Positions 24,939 through 32,279 of a stretch of 46,770 bases of DNA are shown piece after piece (the first letter of the stretch is position 1; every line of letters starts with the position of its first letter). The translations under genes and the position numbers were made by a program. Source of the stretch: Paenibacillus sp. DMB5 (GTDB lineage Bacteria; Bacillota; Bacilli; Paenibacillales; Paenibacillaceae); contig NZ_LRAC01000014.1 in assembly GCF_001517085.1 (NCBI RefSeq), forward strand, positions 1 to 46,770, read 5' to 3'. The notes beneath the pieces were generated by a model. The model was not told the origin of the DNA. It made no database searches and worked only from the letters and a program-made list of their open reading frames with translations.

Positions 24939-25250
24939 CTAATATTTTTTTGCAAAATTTAATACATCAACATCATATTTTCGAAGTTCTTCTTCATTAC
25001 CAGGTAATTCTACATCGTTTAGAAGTATTCCTTCTGAAGGAAGTAAAGAAAATATATCAACATTCAAAACAATTGCAAAATAATATAAATTATCAATAGG
25101 AATCTTTTGTTTGCCTCTTTCAATATTCGTTATTGATGCTCTTGTTAGATTAACTAGTTTAGCTAATTCTTCTTGTGTTAATTTAGAGTTTTCACGTACT
25201 TTACGAATTCTTTTCCCAATATCCTCGTAAATAATATCTAAGTTCATCAT
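24939..25250 (-). CDS. XRE-family repressor, ImmR-like
   Basis: A 103-residue protein with an N-terminal XRE helix-turn-helix (IGKRIRKVRENSKLTQEELA, then LVNLTRASITNIERGKQ, residues ~11-48), and a short C-terminal part. It starts at ATGATG (25250) and is the first gene of the operon with the ImmA-like peptidase. Likely represses the operon and perhaps the promoter at 25562. Which island genes it controls is unknown. Confidence 0.8.
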   Translation of the reverse strand: MMNLDIIYEDIGKRIRKVRENSKLTQEELAKLVNLTRASITNIERGKQKIPIDNLYYFAIVLNVDIFSLLPSEGILLNDVELPGNEEELRKYDVDVLNFAKKY

Positions 25251-25302
25251 TTGAATTCCCCATTTCTAATCCCTTCCTTTAATTTATTTTTTAAATACTT
25301 AT

Positions 25303-25331
25303 AGTATCTATTCACCACTATTTTTTGTCAA
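25303..25331 (-). promoter_or_regulatory. promoter of the repressor-peptidase operon
   Basis: On the minus strand TTGACA (25331-25326), 17-nt spacer and GATACT (25308-25303), 52 nt before the repressor start. The -35 is consensus. Confidence 0.65.
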
Positions 25332-25561
25332 TGACACAAACATATAAAAATATAAAATAGTTGATAAGTTATTGTTGCTATACAATTAATGGATACATTT
25401 CTCTAAAAAATACAACTAATACAACTAATACACTCAAAAATGTATAAAAGACAATAATCTGAAATGATGTTTATATTGATTTACATGTATTTTATATTTG
25501 ACAAAATAAATGACAAAGTAAATTTATATTATACAATAAAAAAACGAAGTTATAATGATGG

Positions 25562-25591
25562 TTGACATGTTTTGGGCCTGTATGTTACTAT
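25562..25591 (+). promoter_or_regulatory. promoter of the 56-residue gene
   Basis: TTGACA (25562-25567), an 18-nt spacer and TACTAT (25586-25591) preceded by TGT (extended -10). It lies ~48 nt before the start and divergent from the repressor, a likely control point of the ImmR-like protein. The 230 bp between the two promoters are AT-rich with no gene. Confidence 0.65.
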
Positions 25592-25638
25592 CACTCTAGC
25601 AAGATATCCCAGTCATATGGCAGAGAGGAGGACATAAG

Positions 25639-25809
25639 ATGGCACGAAACGGTGCACCTGGTGCAGGAAGAGTGGGGCAGGTCAAAGGCCGCAGTCAGTT
25701 CCAAGCTCCCAATGGAAATTGGACCAAACGTGATGCTTCAACCGGTAAAATACTCGACCAAAAAACGAGTAGCCCAACTCCATTTAAAGGAGTTCGGAAA
25801 GAACGATAA
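25639..25809 (+). CDS. small conserved protein (MARNGAPG type)
   Basis: A 56-residue basic protein starting at ATG 25639 after AGAGGAGGAC. The start MARNGAPGAGRVGQVKGRSQ and the ending FKGVRKER match a small protein I recall from Firmicutes phages and mobile elements (MxRNGAPGxGRVGxVKxRSQ...KRDxxTGxFxDxK...FKGVRKE). Function unknown; the charge and Gly content suggest nucleic-acid or ribosome contact. A longer frame (25562-25873) covers it but has no site. Confidence 0.7.
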   Translation: MARNGAPGAGRVGQVKGRSQFQAPNGNWTKRDASTGKILDQKTSSPTPFKGVRKER

Positions 25810-25884
25810 AAAGGAGACTTCGCCAAGTCCCCCTTTGAAAAAACGGATGAAGTTTTTACCCCATTTATCATAGGATAATCAATC

Positions 25885-25919
25885 TTGTTCTTAAAAATGC
25901 TCCAACATTTTTAGAACAA
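25885..25919 (+). terminator. hairpin terminator
   Basis: TTGTTCT-T-AAAAATG pairs with CATTTTTAGAACAA (one bulged T), loop CTCCAA, then TTTC. It ends the small gene's transcript. The next 160 bp hold no gene. Confidence 0.5.
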
Positions 25920-26082
25920 TTTCAACAGCTATGTTGTATTTATCATAACGTACCTTGGTTTGATTTACAATGTAAAAATCAAACTTTAATGGGTAATAAA
26001 TGAATGATTATTAGCTGTTGAGAAGATATCTTTCTGTGATAAGTGGAATTTAACTACTCAAATACGAGAGGAAGATTCCATT

Positions 26083-26757
26083 ATGGCAAACATTCAATTG
26101 CAGGACGTAGTGATTATTGTGAACGGGACATCCCGTTACAATGGGAATTCATATGATACAGTTCTTGTTAAGACCATGATTAAAACAGATGAGCCGATTC
26201 TCGACGAGTACTATGTACCAAGCGGTGTTACTGCTCCGCCAGCTATCCTTGAGCTTTTGCGTTTGCAAAATCTTGAAGTGACCCCATTTAAAGCGAGTAC
26301 ATTGCTGTCAGGAACCGAAGATATTCGTGATGAAGCTTTGAATGGAAATCCAGCTGGGACTTTGGAAGACGCGGCTAAGTTGCTTCTGCTTTCTGTTCTC
26401 AAAAAATCAACGCTTGTACCTGTCCCCGGTTCCACAAATCTATATGAATTGACCTACGAATATAAGATTTATCCACTTACCGCTCAAGGACTCCCTAACT
26501 CCTACGAGCTGCAAATCCGTGTTCCGTTTGACGGACTTGAAATGGCTGCTGGAGGTCGTGTAGAAGTTTCTGTTATCCTTCCGAGATTTGTAGAAATTGA
26601 CCCTATTGCTACACAAGGCAAAGACCTTAATGGCCTTGAAATTTCCGAACTCGTATATGAGATGCAGAATGTCAACCGCAAATCAGTGACATTCTCATAT
26701 CAAAACGACCCACTGTTCACGGTGCGATATAATCACACAGCAGGAATTCAAGGCTAG
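26083..26757 (+). CDS. unknown beta-rich protein, GC-richer than its neighbours
   Basis: A 224-residue protein starting at ATG after GAGAGGAAG. It is beta-rich (NIQLQDVVIIVNGTSRYNGN, SYELQIRVPFDGLEMAAGGR, VEVSVILPRF) with no membrane segment or signal peptide and no motif I know. It uses more G/C in third positions than its neighbours, so it may have come from elsewhere or be highly expressed. A hairpin then a membrane-protein gene follow. Confidence 0.6.
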   Translation: MANIQLQDVVIIVNGTSRYNGNSYDTVLVKTMIKTDEPILDEYYVPSGVTAPPAILELLRLQNLEVTPFKASTLLSGTEDIRDEALNGNPAGTLEDAAKLLLLSVLKKSTLVPVPGSTNLYELTYEYKIYPLTAQGLPNSYELQIRVPFDGLEMAAGGRVEVSVILPRFVEIDPIATQGKDLNGLEISELVYEMQNVNRKSVTFSYQNDPLFTVRYNHTAGIQG

Positions 26758-26771
26758 TCATAAGGTAATCG

Positions 26772-26798
26772 TTCCCCTGCATTTAAATTGCGGGGGAA
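26772..26798 (+). terminator. hairpin, attenuator or terminator
   Basis: TTCCCCTGC/GCGGGGGAA (one G-T), 9-nt loop, followed by TGTACTCTT, a poor T-run. It lies 14 nt after the stop of the previous gene and 31 nt before the next start, so read-through is probable. Confidence 0.45.
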
Positions 26799-26829
26799 TG
26801 TACTCTTAAATAAATACTGGGGGATAAGA

Positions 26830-27702
26830 ATGTCTCAAATCACGAATTATATACTAAACAATTCATCAGGAATCATTCAAGATACAATCTTTGCTTTTGT
26901 CGGAGTGCTTTTGGGACTTATCTTCACACCCAAAAATAATAATCCCGATATCACAAACGGAACCTCGGTTACACAAATTCAGCAAATTATTCAACAAAAT
27001 ATCTACTATTCACCTCGTAACCAACCATCACCACAACTCCAACCTCAAAGAAAAAGTAAGAGTAAGAATTCAACTGATGATGAGCCACCACTTGCATTTT
27101 ATTTAGTTGTTGCAGTATTCTTGGCTTTCTTCTTCTATAAGTATCACTCCGTTCTTATGGATTACACAATTGGATTTATTATTATGGGACTGACAAGCAC
27201 GATTACCGTAGCTATCAAACTGCATATGGACAATCAATACGATAATCTTAATAAGTATTGGTCTCTTGTTGCCCTTGTCATTATCGGAATGGATTTTATC
27301 ACGTTGAGATTGATGAGTAATCAAATCTCAGAATCAACAAGTATAAGCTCACTGTCTGAATTTATCCAGGCCTTTGGTATGAATGGCATTCTTCAAGTTT
27401 CATACTTTGCTTTGGGCTTCATTGTTATACAATTATTAAATTTGTTGCTGTTGGCTTTGTTAATCCACATGTTTGCCGTAAACCAATACTTAGCAAGAAG
27501 TGGAAGAATATCCGAATTCTTTGTTAGAAAAACAAAAGGATTTGTCTCTAAACCTGTAAGTCTTGCAGTCATTACCGTTTTAATCAGTGCGGTTTCAATC
27601 TTATTATCTTCTGGGATATTGTATGATTGGGTATCGCAAGGGATTAATCATAGTACAGCCCTTATGGAGAACTTCACGAAATCACTATCAGAGTCAAAAT
27701 AA
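26830..27702 (+). CDS. multi-pass membrane protein, unknown
   Basis: A 290-residue protein; ATG 26830 is chosen because GGGGGATAAG lies just before it. An N-terminal segment (SGIIQDTIFAFVGVLLGLIF) is followed by a Gln/Pro/Asn-rich loop (residues ~35-78), then about five membrane segments (LAFYLVVAVFLAFFFY, YTIGFIIMGLTSTITVAI, WSLVALVIIGMDFITL, ILQVSYFALGFIVIQLLNLL, PVSLAVITVLISAVSILLSS). No transport motif. Its position behind the beta-rich gene suggests joint expression. Family not recognised. Confidence 0.65.
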   Translation: MSQITNYILNNSSGIIQDTIFAFVGVLLGLIFTPKNNNPDITNGTSVTQIQQIIQQNIYYSPRNQPSPQLQPQRKSKSKNSTDDEPPLAFYLVVAVFLAFFFYKYHSVLMDYTIGFIIMGLTSTITVAIKLHMDNQYDNLNKYWSLVALVIIGMDFITLRLMSNQISESTSISSLSEFIQAFGMNGILQVSYFALGFIVIQLLNLLLLALLIHMFAVNQYLARSGRISEFFVRKTKGFVSKPVSLAVITVLISAVSILLSSGILYDWVSQGINHSTALMENFTKSLSESK

Positions 27703-27709
27703 CCTTGTA

Positions 27710-27740
27710 GGCACCCTACTATTATAGAGGGTGTCTTTTT
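27710..27740 (+). terminator. rho-independent terminator
   Basis: GGCACCCT/AGGGTGTC around ACTATTATAG, then TTTTT. The minus-strand XRE gene ends inside it. Confidence 0.7.
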
Positions 27741-28009
27741 ATGTACTCGGAAAAGTTGGTTTCATATTGCTTCATAAATTCAGACGGGCTAAGATTTAGT
27801 GCTTTAGTTAACGATAATATTGTGGGAAAGGTTGCTGCTTTTATTCCAGTCTCTAATTCTGAAATAAATGACCTATCTACCTTACTATACAAAGAAAGCT
27901 CGTCCTGTGTGAAACCTCTACTTTTTCTAATACTCTGAAGAGTTTGGCCGAATACAATTAATTCAGACCGTTTTTCCTTTTCCAAATGAACACCCCTATT
28001 TGAGTTCAA
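27722..28009 (-). CDS. XRE-family regulator with its operator at the start
   Basis: A protein of up to 95 residues (TTG 28007-28009) or 87 (TTG 27985, six nt after AGGGGTG, which I prefer). It is almost only an XRE helix-turn-helix (QSIRKSRGFTQDELSLYSKV, then DRSFISELETGIKAATFP) with a short tail. A perfect inverted repeat sits right over its start, so autorepression is likely. The plus-strand gene at 28124 starts on the other side, so both may be under the same control. Confidence 0.75.
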   Translation of the reverse strand: MNSNRGVHLEKEKRSELIVFGQTLQSIRKSRGFTQDELSLYSKVDRSFISELETGIKAATFPTILSLTKALNLSPSEFMKQYETNFSEYIKRHPL

Positions 28010-28026
28010 AATTTATACTCAAATAG
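27996..28026. promoter_or_regulatory. perfect inverted repeat, probable XRE operator
   Basis: CTATTTGAGT (27996-28005) and ACTCAAATAG (28017-28026), 10-bp arms, 11-nt spacer, over the start of the XRE gene. Repressor binding here would block its own transcription. Confidence 0.55.
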
Positions 28027-28051
28027 TAGAGGTTTTTTTTATATGATTTCC

Positions 28052-28067
28052 GTAGGCTATTGCCTAC
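28052..28067. promoter_or_regulatory. second inverted repeat and -10 of the 28124 gene
   Basis: GTAGGC-TATT-GCCTAC is a perfect short palindrome between the divergent genes, 28 nt before a TATAAT (28095-28100) that could be the -10 of the plus-strand gene. No good -35 is seen, so an activator or anti-repressor may act here. Confidence 0.4.
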
Positions 28068-28123
28068 AAAGATTATTGAATGCTAGTATGTAGATATAAT
28101 TAGGACTAGGAGGTTTAAAAAAA

Positions 28124-28546
28124 ATGTCGAAAATTGAAGAATATTCAGAAACAATAACCAAAAGTTACAGTGCTCCTATTTTTGGACTGAATGAAGGGCA
28201 TGTTCAACAGGCGAACTATTTTCTCAACAATAATAATTTTAAGACTGTCCGATGGAACTTGGTTGCTCATGTCGGTGGGGCAAAAAGTATGACATTATTC
28301 GGAGAAAAAATTTCGCGGGAATTACCTTATCGATACGGAATGACTTACTTAGGTGCACCTGGTGCGAAAATCTTGGGTTGGATATCAAAAGTAGCAACAG
28401 GTTGGAATGTAGAAAAGGCTTTAAATAAATTCCAAATGATGAATCCAGGATATAAAATTAAACAGACTCGGATTATACACGACAGCGGGATTAATTGTGG
28501 TGTCTACATTCTATATACATTCAATTGTGAAAAAAATAGCAACTAA
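28124..28546 (+). CDS. unknown small protein
   Basis: A 140-residue protein, ATG after AGGAGG. Nothing familiar: a polar N-terminus (EYSETITKSYSAPIFGLNEG), a Gly-rich middle (YGMTYLGAPGAKILGWISKV) and a C-terminal strand pair (GINCGVYILYTFNC). It faces the XRE gene across the operators. A lipoprotein gene follows 27 nt after its stop. Confidence 0.55.
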   Translation: MSKIEEYSETITKSYSAPIFGLNEGHVQQANYFLNNNNFKTVRWNLVAHVGGAKSMTLFGEKISRELPYRYGMTYLGAPGAKILGWISKVATGWNVEKALNKFQMMNPGYKIKQTRIIHDSGINCGVYILYTFNCEKNSN

Positions 28547-28573
28547 ATTGAACTGATTGGAGATATTCGATAA

Positions 28574-29464
28574 ATGAAAATTAAATTCTCGATTTTATAT
28601 CTAGTAAGTTTAGCGCTTTTATCCGGCTGTACCGGCTCCCCAAATGAAGCAGCACTGTCCAGCACGTCAAAGCCACAAAGCACTGCAAAGGTTCAACCTT
28701 CCCCTTTTGGAATACCAACGCAGCCAGCAAGTTCAGCACCGGAGAATGAGACGGTTACAGAACAACCAGAAGTGAATGATGCTGAGACCGTCTTGAAGGA
28801 ATATGCAGATGCATTTATTGAGAAGAGGTTTGATGACTTAAAACCGTTAATATATCCTAATAACTTTAATATTACTGCGGACGAATTGGTGCAGAGAATA
28901 AAGGAGAATGATTTCAAAAAAAGTATTTCGTATTCTGAATACATGATTACATCAATTACAGATTACGACGAAACACATAAGATGGCTAAATTACTAGTGA
29001 AGCCTTCAGATGGTTCTACTGCCCTTGAGGACACCGTTGGTCTAGTTTTCAGCGACAATAGTTGGAAGGTTGACCTTGCTTTAATTGTTAGAACAGAATC
29101 AAACGTTGTGAACATATCAAGTAATAATAATGAAGTGACAGTTACTAAAGTAACCAAGGTAACGAAGTTAAATGGCTACGAGTTTAATATTGAGTATAAG
29201 AATAATTTATCAGATAATCGACTTGTTATTGGATGGATGAACAATAGCTTCGCATTACTAAAAACTGAGAAAGGACAACTAACTGAGCAGTTGAGAAAAG
29301 CCAATGTCGGGCCACAGGCTACAGGTTCTGTTATTGCTACGTTTATAACACAAGAGAAAGCTTCAGTTAAAAATTTAATTATCCAGGGGGTTCATATAGC
29401 AGATTCAAACAATCTCCCTGTTCCAGGTGAAGATAAATTTGATATTAATATTCCTCTACAGTAA
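28574..29464 (+). CDS. lipoprotein with an NTF2-like-type domain
   Basis: A 296-residue lipoprotein: signal peptide MKIKFSILYLVSLALLSGC with the lipobox LSGC (C19), then a Ser/Thr/Pro/Gln linker (~20-68). Residues ~72-175 (EVNDAETVLKEYADAFIEKR, FDDLKPLIYPNNFNITADEL, DNSWKVDLAL) look like a DUF4878/NTF2-like lipoprotein domain. The C-terminal ~110 residues are beta-rich (KVTKLNGYEFNIEYKNNLSD). It would sit on the outside of the membrane. No substrate is evident. Confidence 0.7.
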   Translation: MKIKFSILYLVSLALLSGCTGSPNEAALSSTSKPQSTAKVQPSPFGIPTQPASSAPENETVTEQPEVNDAETVLKEYADAFIEKRFDDLKPLIYPNNFNITADELVQRIKENDFKKSISYSEYMITSITDYDETHKMAKLLVKPSDGSTALEDTVGLVFSDNSWKVDLALIVRTESNVVNISSNNNEVTVTKVTKVTKLNGYEFNIEYKNNLSDNRLVIGWMNNSFALLKTEKGQLTEQLRKANVGPQATGSVIATFITQEKASVKNLIIQGVHIADSNNLPVPGEDKFDINIPLQ

Positions 29465-29497
29465 AATAGATTAACAACCTATAATTTCTAAAGACGG

Positions 29498-29543
29498 AAG
29501 CCCCGTTTAAATAAAGCGTTAATACGCTTATTTAAACGGGGCT
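29498..29543. terminator. strong bidirectional terminator
   Basis: AAGCCCCGTTTAAATAA pairs with TTATTTAAACGGGGCTT around a GCGTTAATACGC inner stem; a T-rich tail follows. Confidence 0.75.
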
Positions 29544-29566
29544 TATTATTTATGGAGGCGACTAAT

Positions 29567-29782
29567 TTGCGATGTGATATTCAAGTTTCAACTAATATTC
29601 AACTAGAAATGTGTATAAAAAGTAAAGCCAAAGTAAATGTAAGAATAGGAGATACCTATATTTCTACCGGGTACATTAATAAGTATACATCAAATAGTAT
29701 TGTACTAAATGGGACGCACTATATTCGCCAAAATATATGCATTATTTTGGCGGGAAATTATTATAGTATGATATGTGGATAG
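29567..29782 (+). CDS. very small beta protein, perhaps Sm-like
   Basis: A 71-residue protein. TTG 29567 is taken as start because GGAGG (29555-29559) is the only good site; the earlier ATG lies within that site. AKVNVRIGDTYISTGYINKY, then TSNSIVLNGTHYIRQNICII is the beta-pattern of small Sm/SH3-type barrels (a G at the turn and alternating residues). The remnant at 46063-46246 has a similar pattern. Function unknown. No partner gene is close; the next gene is 146 bp on. Confidence 0.45.
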   Translation: MRCDIQVSTNIQLEMCIKSKAKVNVRIGDTYISTGYINKYTSNSIVLNGTHYIRQNICIILAGNYYSMICG

Positions 29783-29928
29783 TTTTACTCTCGGAGAAGA
29801 AAATAAAAAGGCGTGCTAAGAACATGTAATGAATTTATAAATATTCATTACATGTGACCAATATTATTCAGGCTGCTGTATAATTATGGTATGCTGTTTT
29901 ATAAATTGCTTCGAGTGGAGGTTCTTTT

Positions 29929-31761
29929 GTGAACAGCATTCACGATATTAATGATTTATTGACCGAAATGTATGATGAGATTGATAAAGGATTTAACATC
30001 GATATTACTCTGGATAAGCATGAAAGATATAAAAACTACCATGAATACTTAACAAATTTGAAGAAAAAAGTAGATAAAGATAAATTGAAATTTGTTTTTA
30101 TTGGTGAAAAAGGGAGAGGAAAGACAACTACAATAATAAATTTATTTGGGCTGCTAATGGATGATAAAGAACTGTTGGCAACTGGGTCTGGCGGAACGAC
30201 AGTTTGCGAAGTGGAATTATTGGAAAGTAAGGATCAACATTCTTTTATTGAAATCGTACCTATAGAAGATAAATATATGGAACAATATGTTTACGATTTT
30301 TGTTCAACATTCAAGAGAGACGATAAGAATAATGAAACTTATTATGTTCCTACGGAAATAGCACGTTCGATTCGTAACATGCTTAAACTAAATACGATAA
30401 AGCTTAAAGAGCTTTATGTCGAAATGAATAATTTCGATTTATTCCATGATGAAATTACTAAGAGACTAAGACTTAATGAAAGAGAAGAGTTCATTGTTCA
30501 ATGTCAAAGTGACGAATTTGGAAGTTATTTTGAAGATATTCAAAAGAAGTTTAATCTTATCAATTTAGGAAAACTTGATTATATAAAAATACCACAAAAA
30601 ATTATTCTGCATCTTACAAAGGACGTTTTAGATTTTAGCTTGTTTAAGGATATTAAGACGGTTGTTGATACTAGAGGAATTGATAGCAGTTTAGGAAAAG
30701 AAAAGGATGAAACTAAGGAAAAAGATTCCTATAGACGAGAAGATATTCTAGCTTATATTGATAAGCAGCAGGAAGAATGCCTCTTTTTATTTATCGACGG
30801 GATAAAGCCGGCTCCTTCAACAGACATCCTGGAAACCATTAGTACTAGAATCACTAAGGAAAATGCGGATCGCTTTTATTTGTTGGTTAACGTACAACAC
30901 GATGAAGCGGAAAAAGTTATGACTGATGATGGGCCAGCTGGCACGGTAGAATTAGGAGTTGAATATAAACGGGATGATATTATATCAAAATTTGAACAGG
31001 AAAATATCCCTTTTAAAGAATCCAACATTCTTTTCTATAATTCTAAATTGAATTACCCTAGTCCGAGTGATATCTTAAATGCGATTAGTCAGAACATAAA
31101 AAGTACAAAAAATGAAATATTCTCTTTATCCGATGGTGTTCAAACAGCATTCTACAAATTAAAATATGACCAAGAAAATAATGAACGGGCCTTGGAGTAT
31201 TATGAAGAATTAATTGAAGAGGTCGGAAACATTGTTCCTAATAAGAACTTAGCGGATGAGATTATTAATGACTTTATAGGTGAAAGAATGCGTAGTGTAC
31301 ACTCTAGTAGACTAAATGCAATAAATAGAGTAAATGGCGACTACGTGTTCTTTAATTTCTATCATCATTTTAGTTTGGCAATAGAAAGAGCGTTTGACCG
31401 AATTTATCTTGAAGCGAAGAACGATGTAGCTAAAAAAGTAAACGGGTTTCTTAAATATAGAAACATCAATAAGTTAGAAGAAATTGATTATAAGGCCTTC
31501 TTAGATAAGTTTCAAAGAGATTATTTGGAGCAAAGAAGAGAAGTTACAAGTCGATATAAAGATTTATTATTAAAGAGTTTTAGAAACACTTCGTGGGCTA
31601 GCGCAAGGAATGAGTATGGGAGAGGTACAGGGGCATATACTTCGAATGTATGCGATATTTATAAAATCGAAATCTTGAATTTAAACGTACTCCACCCATT
31701 TAGAGATACCTTCATAGATTCATGGACTAGTATTATTGCAGGAAACAATTTAATAAAGTAA
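29929..31761 (+). CDS. large dynamin-like P-loop GTPase/ATPase, unknown family
   Basis: A 610-residue protein starting at GTG 29929 after GGAGG. Walker A is GEKGRGKT (59-66). A G3-like motif VVDTRGID lies near residue 247, and FYLLVNVQHDE (about residue 323) resembles the strand before the guanine-binding loop, but the NKxD signature is absent. Between ~100 and 240 is a helical insertion; the C-terminal 250 residues are helical (ENNERALEYYEELIEEVG, KFQRDYLEQRREVTSRYKDL). The layout resembles dynamin-like or septin-type membrane GTPases and some phage-defence ATPases. It stands alone between terminators. No membrane segment is seen. I cannot name a known defence system. Confidence 0.65.
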   Translation: MNSIHDINDLLTEMYDEIDKGFNIDITLDKHERYKNYHEYLTNLKKKVDKDKLKFVFIGEKGRGKTTTIINLFGLLMDDKELLATGSGGTTVCEVELLESKDQHSFIEIVPIEDKYMEQYVYDFCSTFKRDDKNNETYYVPTEIARSIRNMLKLNTIKLKELYVEMNNFDLFHDEITKRLRLNEREEFIVQCQSDEFGSYFEDIQKKFNLINLGKLDYIKIPQKIILHLTKDVLDFSLFKDIKTVVDTRGIDSSLGKEKDETKEKDSYRREDILAYIDKQQEECLFLFIDGIKPAPSTDILETISTRITKENADRFYLLVNVQHDEAEKVMTDDGPAGTVELGVEYKRDDIISKFEQENIPFKESNILFYNSKLNYPSPSDILNAISQNIKSTKNEIFSLSDGVQTAFYKLKYDQENNERALEYYEELIEEVGNIVPNKNLADEIINDFIGERMRSVHSSRLNAINRVNGDYVFFNFYHHFSLAIERAFDRIYLEAKNDVAKKVNGFLKYRNINKLEEIDYKAFLDKFQRDYLEQRREVTSRYKDLLLKSFRNTSWASARNEYGRGTGAYTSNVCDIYKIEILNLNVLHPFRDTFIDSWTSIIAGNNLIK

Positions 31762-31805
31762 GAATTACTGGACTGAAATAACATTTATAGTTGAATACAT
31801 GTAAT

Positions 31806-31846
31806 AACAATACCCTCACTTGATTTTCAGAAGTGAGGGTATTGTT
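31806..31846. terminator. perfect 16-bp hairpin, CCCTCACTT/AAGTGAGGG family
   Basis: AACAATACCCTCACTT pairs exactly with AAGTGAGGGTATTGTT around GATTTTCAG. It shares the core with the hairpins at 4883, 11572 and 32165. Confidence 0.65.
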
Positions 31847-31950
31847 CAAGAAGTGTATGAAGCTACAAAAGAGATGATTATAAAGGGGAGATATTAAAGG
31901 TAGGAGTAAAAATGTTATATAGGTAAAAAAATTAATTTGAATTTGTTTTC

Positions 31951-32088
31951 TCAAATAAGCCTAAGATTATTAGAACTAAAATAATTGAATAAAAAAAATA
32001 TATTTTCTCGAAATAAAAATAAATATTCAAATAAAATTATTAGTAGCCAACAAAAGCAGCGATAAAGGTATATAAAATAATTTTTCAT
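31951..32088 (-). CDS. small hydrophobic aromatic-rich peptide
   Basis: A 45-codon frame: ATG at 32086-32088 (minus), 8 nt after an AGAGGTGG site, reads MKNYFIYLYRCFCWLLIILF and goes on with EYLFLFRENIFFLFNYF to TGA (31951-31953). This is a membrane-like peptide, similar in size to type I toxins and small membrane regulators. AT-rich DNA can give Phe/Leu/Ile-rich frames by chance, so only the well-placed site supports it. The rest of 31762-32279 holds hairpins and no other gene. Confidence 0.35.
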   Translation of the reverse strand: MKNYFIYLYRCFCWLLIILFEYLFLFRENIFFLFNYFSSNNLRLI

Positions 32089-32164
32089 GAACTATCCACC
32101 TCTTTAAGTATTAAAAAAAGTATGCCCAAAATAAGGGAGGATAATGTATCATTTTTACCCCAAA

Positions 32165-32199
32165 ATAACCCCCACTTTAGCAAACTAAGTGGGGGTTAA
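32165..32199. terminator. perfect hairpin, CCCCCACTT/AAGTGGGGG family
   Basis: TAACCCCCACTT pairs exactly with AAGTGGGGGTTA around TAGCAAACT. It lies 80 bp after the stop of the minus-strand receptor gene and may end its transcript. Confidence 0.55.
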
Positions 32200-32279
32200 T
32201 ATGAAAATCACCAAAATATTATATGTATAATTTGTACAATAATATTTATATGATACATGTATATTTGTTGGAGCTTAAA

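Noticed and set aside
25562..25873. Plus-strand 103-codon frame
   Set aside because: It starts in the -35 box and covers the 56-residue gene, which has a proper site and a conserved pattern.
11572..32199. CRISPR-like repeats
   Set aside because: The recurring hairpins are far apart and not regularly spaced; no repeat-spacer array is present.
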